Assembly: GCA_009841405.1 (NCBI GenBank)
Contig: VXLV01000025.1
Location: 1-64,000, forward strand
Direction: 5' to 3'
Source of the DNA: Chloroflexota bacterium
GTDB lineage: Bacteria > Chloroflexota > Anaerolineae > Aggregatilineales > Phototrophicaceae
DNA: 64,000 nucleotides
The notes under the pieces are model-generated. The model saw only the letters and a program-made list of their open reading frames with translations. It was not told the DNA's origin and did no database searches. The position numbers and the translations under genes are program-made. Of the stretch, positions 8,276-17,381 are shown in pieces (the stretch's first letter is position 1; every line of letters begins with the position of its first letter).

Positions 8276-8328
8276 GTATGGGCTTGTTTGTGCTGACAGC
8301 GTACCTTGAGACACTTACCCGCCCGTAC
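8276..8328 (+). promoter_or_regulatory. Putative antiterminator pairing in the lysW leader
   Basis: GTATGGGC (8276-8283) can pair with GCCCGTAC (8321-8328), eight pairs including one G-U. This consumes bases 8321-8323 of the terminator's 5' arm and its whole loop, so the two structures exclude each other. The upstream arm begins at the first base after the leader stop codon. A ribosome finishing the leader would cover it, while one stalled at the Lys codons would leave it free. Read directly from sequence; folding energies were not calculated. Confidence 0.6.
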
Positions 8329-8341
8329 GGCGGGTTTTTTT
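8317..8341 (+). terminator. Intrinsic terminator/attenuator before lysW
   Basis: ACCCGCC (8317-8323) pairs with GGCGGGT (8329-8335), seven pairs with a 5-nt loop, followed by T at 8335-8341. It ends 33 nt before the lysW ATG. It could simply end the kinase transcript, but a Lys-codon leader and an alternative fold just upstream favour an attenuator. Confidence 0.85.
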
Positions 8342-8374
8342 GTTGGACGGCCCCAAGCAGCAGGAGACGAGACG

Positions 8375-8551
8375 ATGACTGAAGGAACGCCGCTTTGCCC
8401 GGAATGCGACGCCGATGTTGAGATTCCCAGCGATGCCATGGAAAACGAGCTGGTTGCCTGCGCGGAGTGCGGCATCGAGCTGGAGATCATGCGCCTGGAC
8501 CCAATCGAGTTGGAATTGGCGCCGGAAGTCGAAGAGGATTGGGGAGAATAA
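8375..8551 (+). CDS. lysW: LysW, amino-group carrier protein for lysine (and possibly arginine) biosynthesis
   Basis: A 58-residue acidic carrier protein. Two zinc-binding CxxC pairs are seen (CPEC, CAEC). The C-terminus is the conserved EEDWGE, whose terminal Glu gamma-carboxylate is ligated to the alpha-amino group of alpha-aminoadipate (or glutamate). Start ATG 8375 follows AGGAGA at a normal distance; the longer open frame back to 8306 runs through the terminator and is rejected. lysX follows after 5 nt. All later enzymes, LysX to LysK, act on LysW-bound intermediates, so this small gene is the hub of the operon. Confidence 0.95.
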   Translation: MTEGTPLCPECDADVEIPSDAMENELVACAECGIELEIMRLDPIELELAPEVEEDWGE

Positions 8552-8556
8552 GGCCC

Positions 8557-9435
8557 ATGCGCGTCGCCCTGCTGGTCACCCATATTCGCGCCGAAGAAAA
8601 GCTGATTCTCGCAGCCTTCAACCGGCGCGGCATCAGCCCGGACATCATGCTGGACCGCGAACTAAACTTCGATATTTCGGGGGGAATCGAGCAATTGGCG
8701 CCGTCAGGGCTCGCCTGGAGCGCATACGACTTGATTTTCGAACGCTGCGTCAGCACTTCGCGCGGCATGTACGCGCTGGCAGTGCTGAACAGCTGGGGCA
8801 TTCGCAGCTTCAACTCCTACGAGACTGCCGCCATCTGCGCCGACAAGGTGCGCACGAGCATCGCGCTGACGCAGCGAAGCATCCCCCAGCCGCATACGCG
8901 CGTCGCCTTCACGCCGGACAGCGCGATGCAAGCTATCGAAGACGTCAAGTATCCGGCCGTGCTGAAGCCGGTAACCGGTTCCTGGGGGCGGCTGTTGGCG
9001 CGCGTGCATAATCGCGACAGCGCCGAGGCGATATTGGAACACCGACAGACGCTCGGCGATTACAATCACCACATTTATTACGTGCAAGAATACGTTGATA
9101 AACCCGGGCGCGACATCCGCGCATTCGTCGTTGGCGATCGCACCATCGCCGCCATCTATCGCGCCTCCAACCATTGGATCACGAATACGGCGCGTGGTGG
9201 CCTGGCGACCAATTGTCCCGTGACCGCGCAGCTCGACGATATCTGCGTGCGCGCGGCCGCAGCGGTCGGCGGCGGCATCCTGGCGATCGACTTGCTGGAA
9301 GACGCGCGGGGAAACTATGTCGTAAACGAAATCAATCACACGATGGAGTTTCGCAACAGCAGCGAACCGACCGGCGTCGACATCGCCCAGGAAGTCATCG
9401 ATTACGTTATTGGGCAAGCCGAGGCGGTCGCATGA
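8557..9435 (+). CDS. lysX: LysW-alpha-aminoadipate (glutamate) ligase, ATP-grasp
   Basis: A 292-residue ATP-grasp ligase of the RimK/LysX group, which joins alpha-aminoadipate to the C-terminal Glu of LysW. Visible elements are MRVALLVTHIRAEEKL at the start, FERCVSTSRG, the ATP-binding YPAVLKPVTGSWGR, YVQEYVDKPGRDIRAFVVG, and the metal site NEINHTMEFRNSSEPTGVD near the C-terminus. Whether it uses aminoadipate alone (LysX) or also glutamate (ArgX-like) cannot be decided by eye. Homocitrate synthase and lysTU in the same region favour lysine. It overlaps lysY by 4 nt. Confidence 0.93.
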   Translation: MRVALLVTHIRAEEKLILAAFNRRGISPDIMLDRELNFDISGGIEQLAPSGLAWSAYDLIFERCVSTSRGMYALAVLNSWGIRSFNSYETAAICADKVRTSIALTQRSIPQPHTRVAFTPDSAMQAIEDVKYPAVLKPVTGSWGRLLARVHNRDSAEAILEHRQTLGDYNHHIYYVQEYVDKPGRDIRAFVVGDRTIAAIYRASNHWITNTARGGLATNCPVTAQLDDICVRAAAAVGGGILAIDLLEDARGNYVVNEINHTMEFRNSSEPTGVDIAQEVIDYVIGQAEAVA

Positions 9436-10457
9436 TAAGGGCGAGCATTGTCGGCGGCAGCGGCTACACCGGCGGCGAGTTGCTGCGGCTGCTGCATTTT
9501 CATTCACAGGTGGAAGTCGCGCAGATCACCAGCCGCGAGCTAGGCGGTCGTTACGTCCACAGCGTGCATCCCAATATGCGCGGGGTTTCCAGGCTCAAGT
9601 TCATCCATCCGGACGCCCTGAACGCCTGCGACCTGCTCTTCCTGGCGCTGCCGCACGGAACGGCCGCGCGCAGCATCGAGCGCTATGCCGGGCTGGCGCC
9701 CAAGCTGATTGACCTGTCCGCCGATTTCCGGCTCGACTCCGCCGCAGCCTACGAGCGCTGGTATGGGGAAGCCCACCCGGCGCCGGACTGGCTTGAGCGC
9801 TTTGTCTATGGCTTGCCCGAGGCCAATCGCGAGCGGCTGCGCGGGGCAGACTTCGTCAGTGGCGTCGGCTGCAACGCCACCGCGGTCAATCTCGCCTTGA
9901 GCCCGTTGGCGCGCGCGGGTCTGATGCAGCGGGCGGTCATCGAAATCAAAGTCGGCTCGTCCGAAGGCGGCAACAAGAGCAACGCCGGCTCGCATCATCC
10001 CGTGCGCAGCGGCGCCGTCCGCACCTATAAGGCGACTGGCCATCGTCACCTGGCCGAAGTCCAGATGATCCTGGGCTGCGAAATTCCGATTCATTTTGCC
10101 GTCACCGCCATCGAAATGGTGCGGGGCGTGCATCTGCTGGCGCACTGCTACCTCAAAGAAAGCGTGGCCGAGCGCGACATCTGGCGGCTGTACCGCGGGG
10201 GTTATCGCGGCGAGCCCTTTGTCCGGCTGGTCAGCGGCAAGGTCGGTCTGCATCGCCTGCCCGAGCCGCGAGTAGTCGCCGGCACGAATTATTGTGATAT
10301 CGGCTTTGAGCTGGACGAGGACGGCGCGCACCTGGTGGTGGTCGCCGCGCTGGATAATCTCGGCAAAGGCGCGGCCGGCAGCGCTGTGCAAGCGATGAAT
10401 CTCATGTTCGACTTCGATGAAACGACCGGGCTCGAATTCCCGGGCGTCTACCCGTAG
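9432..10457 (+). CDS. lysY: LysW-aminoadipyl-6-phosphate reductase (ArgC-like)
   Basis: A 341-residue NADPH-dependent reductase homologous to ArgC. The Rossmann loop is IVGGSGYTGGELLRLL at the N-terminus, the active-site Cys lies in SGVGCNATAVNL, and EIKVGSSEGGNKSNAGSHHP is the LysY/ArgC-type substrate segment. NLGKGAAGSAVQAMNLM marks the C-terminus. It makes the LysW-bound semialdehyde. Start ATG 9432 overlaps the lysX stop as ATGA. The lysY-before-lysZ order matches LysW clusters in other organisms. ArgC itself is excluded mainly by context. Confidence 0.92.
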   Translation: MIRASIVGGSGYTGGELLRLLHFHSQVEVAQITSRELGGRYVHSVHPNMRGVSRLKFIHPDALNACDLLFLALPHGTAARSIERYAGLAPKLIDLSADFRLDSAAAYERWYGEAHPAPDWLERFVYGLPEANRERLRGADFVSGVGCNATAVNLALSPLARAGLMQRAVIEIKVGSSEGGNKSNAGSHHPVRSGAVRTYKATGHRHLAEVQMILGCEIPIHFAVTAIEMVRGVHLLAHCYLKESVAERDIWRLYRGGYRGEPFVRLVSGKVGLHRLPEPRVVAGTNYCDIGFELDEDGAHLVVVAALDNLGKGAAGSAVQAMNLMFDFDETTGLEFPGVYP

Positions 10458-10471
10458 AGGCGATCTTGCTG

Positions 10472-11281
10472 ATGACTGGCGAAAGACTTCTGGTAGTCAA
10501 ACTGGGCGGCGGCGCCGGGCTGGACCTGGCGGCTGCCTGCGATGAGCTGGCGGCAATCGCGCAGCAGCGTCCGCTGGTGGTTGTGCATGGCGTCAGCGCG
10601 GCCATGAATCAGCTCTGCGCTGAACTGGGCGTCGCGGTGCAGACCCTGACTTCGCCTTCCGGCCATAGCTCGCGCTATACGCCGCCGGCGACGCGGGATG
10701 TCTACGTCCGCGCGGCCGAGCAAGCCAACGCGGAGCTCGTCGCTGAATTGCGGCGACGCGAGGTCGACGCGGTCGGCTTCGTCGGCGCCGATGTCGCCGT
10801 TCATGGCAGTCGCAAACGCGCCATCCGCGCCGTCATGAACGGGCGAATCCGCATGGTGCGGGATGACTGCAGCGGCGCCATCACGCAGGTTGAAGCGGCT
10901 GCGCTGCACGCGGCGCTAGCCCAAGGACAAGTACCTGTGCTGCCGCCGATGGCAGCGAGCGCGGACGGCCTGTTAAACGTCGACGGCGACCGGGCCGGCG
11001 CAGCCGTGGCCGGCGCGTTGGGCGCCAGCGCGCTTGTGATTCTCAGCAATGTGCGCGGCCTGTATCGCAACTACCCCAACGAAGACAGCTTCGTAGAGCA
11101 GATCGCGTTATCCGATATCGGCAGCGCGCTGGATTGGGCGCAAGGGCGCATGAAGCGCAAAGTCCTGGCCGCGCAGGAAGCGCTGACGCAAGGCGTGTCG
11201 GCGGCTGTCATCGGCGATGGCCGCGTCAGCAACCCGGTGTCGAGGGCGCTGCGCGGGGAAGGAACCAGGTTTTCACCATGA
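10472..11281 (+). CDS. lysZ: LysW-aminoadipate kinase (ArgB-like)
   Basis: A 269-residue amino-acid kinase that phosphorylates the side-chain carboxylate of LysW-gamma-aminoadipate. Signature parts are LVVKLGGGAGLD (phosphate loop), LVVVHGVSAAMNQL, VGFVGADVAVHG, VPVLPPMAASADGLLNVDGD (substrate and Mg site) and GRMKRKVLAAQEAL near the C-terminus, closely following Thermus LysZ. ATG 10472 is taken as start; an in-frame TTG at 10466 has GAGG at closer spacing (5 nt) and is a real alternative that adds two residues. The stop overlaps the lysJ ATG. Confidence 0.92.
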   Translation: MTGERLLVVKLGGGAGLDLAAACDELAAIAQQRPLVVVHGVSAAMNQLCAELGVAVQTLTSPSGHSSRYTPPATRDVYVRAAEQANAELVAELRRREVDAVGFVGADVAVHGSRKRAIRAVMNGRIRMVRDDCSGAITQVEAAALHAALAQGQVPVLPPMAASADGLLNVDGDRAGAAVAGALGASALVILSNVRGLYRNYPNEDSFVEQIALSDIGSALDWAQGRMKRKVLAAQEALTQGVSAAVIGDGRVSNPVSRALRGEGTRFSP

Positions 11282-12444
11282 TCGACATAGCGACCGTATT
11301 CGAAATCGAAGACCGTTACGGTTCCGGCGCCTACGGCAAGCGACCCTCCGCGCTGATTCGCGGCGAAGGCGTCTACGTCTGGGACATTGACGGCAACCGC
11401 TACCTGGACGCGACCAGCGGTCAAGGCGTCGCGGCGTTGGGGCACTGCCACCCGGCGGTCGTCGCGGCAGTGACCACGCAAGCGAACATGCTGGTTTCCA
11501 TACACGAGTCGTTTTACAACGACCGCCGCGCCGAGTTGTATACGCTGCTGGCCAGCGTCATGCCGGCGGATCTCAAGCGTTTCTTCTTGTGCAACAGCGG
11601 CGCCGAAGCGATCGAAGGCGCGCTCAAGGTCGCCAAACTGTTGACCGGTCGCGACGGCATCGTCGCCGCCAAACGCGCGTTTCACGGTCGTACGACTGGC
11701 GCGCTGTCCATGACCTGGACGCCGAAATACCGCAAGCCCTTCCAGGACTGGCTTCCGACAGTCCAGCATGTCGCCTATAACGACATCGCCGCCGCTGTCG
11801 AGGCGATCACGCCCGAAACGGCCGCAGTCGTCGTGGAGTCTGTGCAAGGCGAAGGCGGCGTGCATCCGGCCACGAGTGAATACTTACAGGCGCTGCGCGA
11901 ACGCTGCGACCGGACCGGCGCCATGCTGATCCTGGACGAAATCCAGACTGGCTTCGGGCGTACCGGCGCGTGGTTCGGCTTCGAGTACGCCGGAATCGTT
12001 CCCGACATCGTCGCGCTGGCAAAGGCCATCGGCGGCGGCCTGCCCATGGGCGCGGTGTGCTGGCGCGCCGCTCACGGTCCCATCGACCGCGCCAGCCATG
12101 GCAGCACCTTCGGCGGCAATCCGCTAGTTTGCGCTGCAGCTATTGCTACGCTCTCGACCATCCGCGACGCCGGCCTTGTGGAACGCGCGCGCAGCCATGG
12201 CGAATGGCTCATGGACGAATTGGCTGCGCTCGACCTGCGCGGCGTGCGGGCGGTGCGCGGGCGGGGCTTGATGGTGGGCCTGGAGCTGCGGGGGCGCGTG
12301 ACGCCGGTGCTTAAAGCGCTGCAGGAACAGGGCGTCCTAGCGCTGCCCGCCGGCTTGAACACCCTGCGCCTGTTGCCGCCGCTGATTATCAGCCGCGATG
12401 AATTGCGCCTCGTCATTGACGCGATCGCGGAAGTTTTGGACTGA
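11278..12444 (+). CDS. lysJ: LysW-aminoadipate semialdehyde aminotransferase (ArgD-like)
   Basis: A 388-residue class III PLP aminotransferase that converts the LysW-bound semialdehyde to LysW-lysine. Seen are LDATSGQGVAALGHCHP, NSGAEAIEGALK (phosphate-binding turn), AFHGRTTGALS, ILDEIQTGFGRTG (cofactor Asp and Gln), and VALAKAIGGGLPMGA with the Schiff-base Lys. ATG 11278 overlaps the lysZ stop by 4 nt and begins directly with a normal family N-terminus; the frame is open much further upstream inside lysZ and that part is ignored. Homologues are often bifunctional with ornithine formation. Confidence 0.93.
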   Translation: MIDIATVFEIEDRYGSGAYGKRPSALIRGEGVYVWDIDGNRYLDATSGQGVAALGHCHPAVVAAVTTQANMLVSIHESFYNDRRAELYTLLASVMPADLKRFFLCNSGAEAIEGALKVAKLLTGRDGIVAAKRAFHGRTTGALSMTWTPKYRKPFQDWLPTVQHVAYNDIAAAVEAITPETAAVVVESVQGEGGVHPATSEYLQALRERCDRTGAMLILDEIQTGFGRTGAWFGFEYAGIVPDIVALAKAIGGGLPMGAVCWRAAHGPIDRASHGSTFGGNPLVCAAAIATLSTIRDAGLVERARSHGEWLMDELAALDLRGVRAVRGRGLMVGLELRGRVTPVLKALQEQGVLALPAGLNTLRLLPPLIISRDELRLVIDAIAEVLD

Positions 12445-12447
12445 GCC

Positions 12448-13491
12448 ATGAACGCTACAACCGCCGAGACATTGCTGCGCGACCTGGTCAGTATCGCCAG
12501 CCCTTCTTGCCACGAGGCGGAAGCGTCCGCATTTTTAGTGGACTGGATGCGCGCCCATGATTATGACAGAGCCTACGTGGACGAGGTCGGCAACGCGGTC
12601 GGCTTCATCGGCGACGGCCCGCGCGAAATCGCGCTGCTGGGGCACATCGATACATTTGCCGGTTTTCCGCCGGTCCGCCCCGACGGCCGCTTGCTGTACG
12701 GGCGCGGCGCGGTGGACGCCAAAGGCCCCTTGTGCGCCTTTGCCGTCGCGGCGCGGCAGGCGGCCGTGCCGGGCGATGCGCGCGTTGTCGTCATCGGCGC
12801 GGTGGAAGAAGAAGCGGCCACCAGCCGCGGCGCGCGTCACGCGCTTGCGCGCTTCCAGCCCGACTTCTGCGTGATCGGCGAGCCATCGCATTGGGATCGC
12901 ATCACCCTGGGTTACAAGGGGCGGCTGCTGCTGGACTGGCGCTGGGAAGGCGGCTTGTCGCACAGCGCCGGCGACGCGCCCAGCCCAGCCGAGCGCGCCC
13001 TGGAATACTGGGCGGCGGTCAAAGCGCAAAGCGACGAGCATAACCGGGGGATCGACTCGATCTTCGCGCGGCTGGATGCCTCGCTGCGGGATATCAACAC
13101 TTGGCAGGAAGGCGTCAACGGCGTGGCGGAAATGACCATCGGGCTGCGACTGCCGCCGGCTATCAGCCCCGAGTCGCTTGCGCAGGAGCTGCCGCCGGCG
13201 AATGGCGCGGCCATGACCGCTCGCGGCGCCGAATACGCCTATACCGGCGACCGCAACAGCGAGCTCAGCCGCTTGTTCAGGCGCGCGATACGGGCGGCCG
13301 GCGGCGTGCCGCGCTTCGTGTACAAGACCGGCACTTCGGACATGAATGTGGTTGGCCCGCGCTGGAACTGTCCCATCCTCGCTTACGGGCCGGGCGATTC
13401 CGCGCTCGACCATACCCCCGACGAGCATATTGATCTCGATGAGTACCTGCGGGCGATAGACGTACTGTCTGCTGTACTCGAGTCACTCTAG
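12448..13491 (+). CDS. lysK: LysW-lysine/ornithine hydrolase (M20 family)
   Basis: A 347-residue M20 zinc hydrolase that frees lysine from LysW and regenerates the carrier. Metal and catalytic motifs run in order: [34 protein letters not shown] with the catalytic Glu, IGEPSHWD, and near the C-terminus [11 protein letters not shown] and [14 protein letters not shown]. The short dimerisation domain (about 170-270) fits LysK rather than ArgE or DapE. It begins 3 nt after lysJ. Free lysine is the product that would control the leader upstream of lysW. Confidence 0.92.
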   Translation: MNATTAETLLRDLVSIASPSCHEAEASAFLVDWMRAHDYDRAYVDEVGNAVGFIGDGPREIALLGHIDTFAGFPPVRPDGRLLYGRGAVDAKGPLCAFAVAARQAAVPGDARVVVIGAVEEEAATSRGARHALARFQPDFCVIGEPSHWDRITLGYKGRLLLDWRWEGGLSHSAGDAPSPAERALEYWAAVKAQSDEHNRGIDSIFARLDASLRDINTWQEGVNGVAEMTIGLRLPPAISPESLAQELPPANGAAMTARGAEYAYTGDRNSELSRLFRRAIRAAGGVPRFVYKTGTSDMNVVGPRWNCPILAYGPGDSALDHTPDEHIDLDEYLRAIDVLSAVLESL

Positions 13492-13509
13492 GTGAGAACT
13501 GGCAAGCCC

Positions 13510-14661
13510 ATGCACAACCGAAACATTCCTGTTCAGGGTTTTAACTTTATCGACTCCACCCTGCGCGAGGGAGAGCAATTTCGCGGAGCGCATTTCACCA
13601 TCGAAGACAAACGCGAAATCGCCCGGCTGCTGGATCAATTCGGCGTCGAATACATGGAGTTGTCGACGCCCGTCGCCAGCCCGCAGAGCGCCGATGCCAT
13701 CAGGGCGCTGGCCGACATGCCGCGCAGATTCAAGCTCCTGACGCATATCCGCGCCAATCTGGACGACGCCAGGCTGGCGGTGGATTGCGGCGTCGATGGC
13801 GCTGATGTTTACATCGGCACCTCCGAGTACATGCGACAATACAGCCACGGCAAGAGCCTGGAGCAGGTTATCGACATCGGCCAGGAAGTCATCGCCTACC
13901 TCAGAGCCAATGCGGTCGAAACGCGCTTTAGCACGGAAGACACCTTTCGCAGCAACTTCGCCGATGTGATGACGGTATACCGCGCGATGGACTTGGCCGG
14001 CGTGGATCGCGTCGGCGTGGCGGATACGGTCGGCGTGGCGGATCCCTTGCAAACCTACAACTTGATTTCCAACCTGCGCGATGTCGTCAACTGCGACATC
14101 GAATTCCACGGCCACAACGACAGCAGTTGCGCCGTGGCCAACGCCTTCAGCGCCTTGCAAGCGGGCGCTACCCATATCGATACGACTGTGCTTGGCATCG
14201 GCGAGCGCAACGGAATCACGCCCATGGGCGCCTTGATTGGGCGGCTCTATACTTGCCACAAATCCCTCGTCGCTAAATACGACTTGCGGCTTCTGGCCGA
14301 GATTGAACGCGTCGTGGCGGCCAAACTCGGCATCGACATTCCCTTCAACACGCCGATTACCGGCGAGGTCGCCTTTCATCACAAAGCCGGCGTGCATACC
14401 AACGCCGTGCTGCAGAACCCGACGACTTATGAAGCGCTTAACCCGGAAGACTTTGGCATGACGCGCATCATCGACGTCGCGCATCGATTGGTCGGGCGCA
14501 ACGCCATTCGGGATCGCGCCGCCTGCCTGGGCATAAGCCTGGCCGACGAGTCGCTGCGTTCGGTTACGGACCGGGTCAAGTCCATGGCGGACGAGCGTCA
14601 GATTACCCTGGATGACGTCGACAAGATTCTGGGCGACCTGGCGCTGCCGGTAGACGATTAG
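13510..14661 (+). CDS. Homocitrate synthase
   Basis: A 383-residue LeuA-family enzyme that condenses 2-oxoglutarate with acetyl-CoA, the first step of the aminoadipate pathway. FIDSTLREGEQFRGAHF (substrate Asp and Arg), TPVASPQSADA (homocitrate-synthase type), EDTFRS, EFHGHNDSSCAVANAF (metal His pair) and FHHKAGVHTNAVL follow Thermus homocitrate synthase closely; the LeuA regulatory domain is absent. ATG 13510 gives the normal N-terminus; GTG 13492, one base past the lysK stop, is an alternative adding six residues. The 3' end overlaps the oppositely oriented MFS gene by 4 nt, so transcription of the two converges. Confidence 0.92.
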   Translation: MHNRNIPVQGFNFIDSTLREGEQFRGAHFTIEDKREIARLLDQFGVEYMELSTPVASPQSADAIRALADMPRRFKLLTHIRANLDDARLAVDCGVDGADVYIGTSEYMRQYSHGKSLEQVIDIGQEVIAYLRANAVETRFSTEDTFRSNFADVMTVYRAMDLAGVDRVGVADTVGVADPLQTYNLISNLRDVVNCDIEFHGHNDSSCAVANAFSALQAGATHIDTTVLGIGERNGITPMGALIGRLYTCHKSLVAKYDLRLLAEIERVVAAKLGIDIPFNTPITGEVAFHHKAGVHTNAVLQNPTTYEALNPEDFGMTRIIDVAHRLVGRNAIRDRAACLGISLADESLRSVTDRVKSMADERQITLDDVDKILGDLALPVDD

Positions 14662-15929
14662 TCATCGGCGACCGTGATTGCAGCCTGCGGCGGGTCTTGC
14701 ATGGGCCCGAGAAAAACCAGGATCGACAGCACGCCCGCCAGCGCGAAAACCCCGAACGACAACTCGAAGCTGGCCGCGTCTACCAGCCAGCCGCCTATGA
14801 TCGGCGCGAAGACAGTCACCGGCGCGATCAGGCTGTTCGCCATGCCAATGTAGAAGGGCCGCTCCGCCACCGAGCAGAATTGCACGGTGATGGTCATGAT
14901 CGTCGACCACTGGCTCGCGTTGACCATGCCGGTCAAAGCGAAGACAAGGTAGAACCAGCGCGTGTCTTCAGCGGTCAAGGCGATGGCGATCGCCAGTACG
15001 GTCAAGACGTTTGCCAGAATCAGCACGCGCCGCAGGCCCCAGCGTTCGCCGACCCAGCCGATGACCGCGCTGGTGAGCATATTCGCTAGCAGCAACACGC
15101 TGGTTAAACTGCCGACAAATTCCGGCGACATGTCAAAGCGACGAATGCCGAAAATCGTGTAGAAGGAGATGGCGGTGAGGCTAAGCGATGTCAGGCTGCG
15201 AGCTGCCAGGAACCAGCGGAAGTTTCGGTCCGCGCGCAGAATCCCGCGGAGGCGACGCCCGAAGCCGCGCCAACCCAAGCCGCCGACGACATCACGCGGC
15301 GCGCTCTTCGGCTCAAAGGTCTGTGCCAGAAACAGGAAGGAAATCATCAGGCTCACGCCGGCGACAGCAAAGAGCAAGACGAAACTTCCCGGGTACGCCA
15401 AGCGCTCGAGGATGACGCTGGCGAGCAGGGCGCCGCCCGCGCCAAACAGATTCACGGCGGCGGACTGGATGCCAAAGAAGGAGCCGAGGATGTGAGCGGG
15501 CATGATTTTGCTGATCATGCTCTGCCAGGCGGTTCCGGTGAAGCCGCCGCCTAGGGACTGCACGCCCAGCAAGATCAAGGTCAGGATTAGCGCGGCGTCG
15601 CTGCCGATCACCGGCAGCGCCAGGGCCACGATAGCCAGGCCGAAAAACGGCAGGCGCTCGATCAGCGTCATCGCCAGCACGGTGGGTTTGTAGCGGCTCA
15701 AGCCGGCGACGTAGCCTGAAGTCAGCAACTGCGGCACTTGCCAGCCGATATGGAATAGCGCGGCCGCAAAGCCGATCAGCGCCGTGGACTCGGTCAGGTA
15801 AGACAGGAAGAGCGGGATTATGGTAACATACGACGCCAAACCCATAACGCCGAAGCCGAAGAGCGCGCCGTCCATGATATTGACGAAGGCGTTGTGGCGG
15901 AGTTTGCTTTGCAGTTCGCTGGAGAGCAT
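14658..15929 (-). CDS. MFS transporter
   Basis: A 423-residue major-facilitator protein with about 12 hydrophobic segments. Typical cues are GLASYVTIIPLFLSYLT in the first helices, TGTAWQSMISKIMPAHILGSFFG in the loop and helix 4-5 region, and a second half starting at FRWFLAARSLTSLS. ATG 15929 is the start supported by the family; the frame is open further upstream only by chance. Substrate is unknown. It sits in the opposite orientation between homocitrate synthase and lysTU, so it splits the lysine genes. Whether it exports an amino acid is speculation. Confidence 0.82.
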   Translation of the reverse strand: MLSSELQSKLRHNAFVNIMDGALFGFGVMGLASYVTIIPLFLSYLTESTALIGFAAALFHIGWQVPQLLTSGYVAGLSRYKPTVLAMTLIERLPFFGLAIVALALPVIGSDAALILTLILLGVQSLGGGFTGTAWQSMISKIMPAHILGSFFGIQSAAVNLFGAGGALLASVILERLAYPGSFVLLFAVAGVSLMISFLFLAQTFEPKSAPRDVVGGLGWRGFGRRLRGILRADRNFRWFLAARSLTSLSLTAISFYTIFGIRRFDMSPEFVGSLTSVLLLANMLTSAVIGWVGERWGLRRVLILANVLTVLAIAIALTAEDTRWFYLVFALTGMVNASQWSTIMTITVQFCSVAERPFYIGMANSLIAPVTVFAPIIGGWLVDAASFELSFGVFALAGVLSILVFLGPMQDPPQAAITVADD

Positions 15930-16076
15930 GGCGCCAAGAGTTGCTGTTGTCCTTTGGCGAAGGCGCAATTCTAGCAGACTATCGGCGCTACTGAATGCGC
16001 AAAGGCAATGCGATTTTGCAGCCAAATCCGTTTTGGCGCCGGAATGCCGGGCGAGCGCGAGTGGGAACCTTGAATC

Positions 16077-17381
16077 ATGCGCATGACGCTGACTGAAAAA
16101 CTGCTGGCGCGGGCGAGCGGACGCGCGAGCGTCAGGCCGGGTGAGATTGTCATGGTCGAGCCGGATGTCGTGCTCAGCCACGACAATTCGGCGGCGATCT
16201 GGGAGATTTTCCAGCAGTTGCCGCAGGCCGCGGTCAAGCGCCCCGACCGCCTCGCGATCACGTTGGATCACGCTGTGCCCCCGCCCACCGCCAAGCACGC
16301 GCGGAATCACGCCCAAATCCGGCAGTTCGTTCAAGCGCAGGGCATCAGCAACTTCTTTGAAGTCGGCCGCGGCATCTGCCACCAGGTCGTTTGCGAAGAA
16401 GGAATTGTGGGGCCCGGCTTAACCCTGCTGGGCGCTGACAGCCATAGCCCGCATTGTGGCTGGCTGGGCGCGTTTGGCGCCGGCATCGGCCGCAGCGAAG
16501 TAGCGGCGCTCTGGGCGACTGGCGAGTTGTGGCTGCGCGTGCCGGAGACTATGCGCATCACGCTCGGCGGCAAGCTGGAACGGGGTGTCGCCACCAAAGA
16601 CCTTAGCATCCACTTGATCGGCCAGCTCTCATCCGATGGCGCAACCTACATGGCGGTCGAGTTTACCGGCGACGGCGTCGGCAGTTTGTCGCCCGATGCG
16701 CGCACGGTCTTGACCAATATGATGGCGGAGATGGGCGCCAAGAACGCCTGCATGGCGCCGGATGCCATCACCTGGCGCTGGCTGGAATCAACCCTTTCGC
16801 GGACGCGACCGCAAGACGCAGACGAGCGACTGGCCTTGTTCCGCGAGTCCGCGCTCTATGGCGATGCGGACGCGGCCTGCGCGCTGGAGCGTCAAGTTGA
16901 GCTCGGCGCAATTGAACCGATGGTGTCTTGCCCGCACGCGGTCGATAATGTCCAGCCGCTATCGTCGGTCGAGCATACGCGCGTGGACGTCGGCTTTATC
17001 GGCACCTGCACCAACGGACGTCTGGAAGACCTTGCCAGCGCGGCCGAGATTCTGCGCGGCAAGCGCCTGCGGCGACGCCTGCTGGTGATACCGGCCTCAT
17101 CAATGGTCTTGCGCGACGCTACCGAAGCCGGTTATGTCACGACCCTGCTCGAAGCCGGCGCGACCATTGGCACGCCGGGTTGCGGCCCCTGCATGGGCAA
17201 TCACATGGGCGTGTTGGCGCCGGGCGAAGTTTGCGTCAGCAGCGCCAATCGCAACTTTCGCGGCCGCATGGGCGAGCGCGATGCCGAGATTTATCTGGCG
17301 AATCCGGCGGTGGTGGCGGCCAGTTGCGTCGCCGGCTATCTGGCGCACCCGGCGGAAGTACAAGGCGGCGACTCGCCATGA
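16077..17381 (+). CDS. lysT: Homoaconitase large subunit (LeuC-like)
   Basis: A 434-residue large subunit of the isopropylmalate isomerase/homoaconitase family, forming the 4Fe-4S lyase that isomerises homocitrate to homoisocitrate. Iron-sulfur ligands are in [13 protein letters not shown] and [34 protein letters not shown] and [21 protein letters not shown] complete the signature. LeuC for leucine synthesis is the alternative; position beside homocitrate synthase and the lys operon supports LysT. ATG 16083, two codons in, is an equally good start. It is translationally coupled to lysU through ATGA. Confidence 0.87.
   Translation: MRMTLTEKLLARASGRASVRPGEIVMVEPDVVLSHDNSAAIWEIFQQLPQAAVKRPDRLAITLDHAVPPPTAKHARNHAQIRQFVQAQGISNFFEVGRGICHQVVCEEGIVGPGLTLLGADSHSPHCGWLGAFGAGIGRSEVAALWATGELWLRVPETMRITLGGKLERGVATKDLSIHLIGQLSSDGATYMAVEFTGDGVGSLSPDARTVLTNMMAEMGAKNACMAPDAITWRWLESTLSRTRPQDADERLALFRESALYGDADAACALERQVELGAIEPMVSCPHAVDNVQPLSSVEHTRVDVGFIGTCTNGRLEDLASAAEILRGKRLRRRLLVIPASSMVLRDATEAGYVTTLLEAGATIGTPGCGPCMGNHMGVLAPGEVCVSSANRNFRGRMGERDAEIYLANPAVVAASCVAGYLAHPAEVQGGDSP

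Noticed and set aside
8306..8374. Upstream extension of lysW
   Set aside because: It would be translated through the terminator stem; ATG 8375 has the ribosome site and gives normal LysW length.
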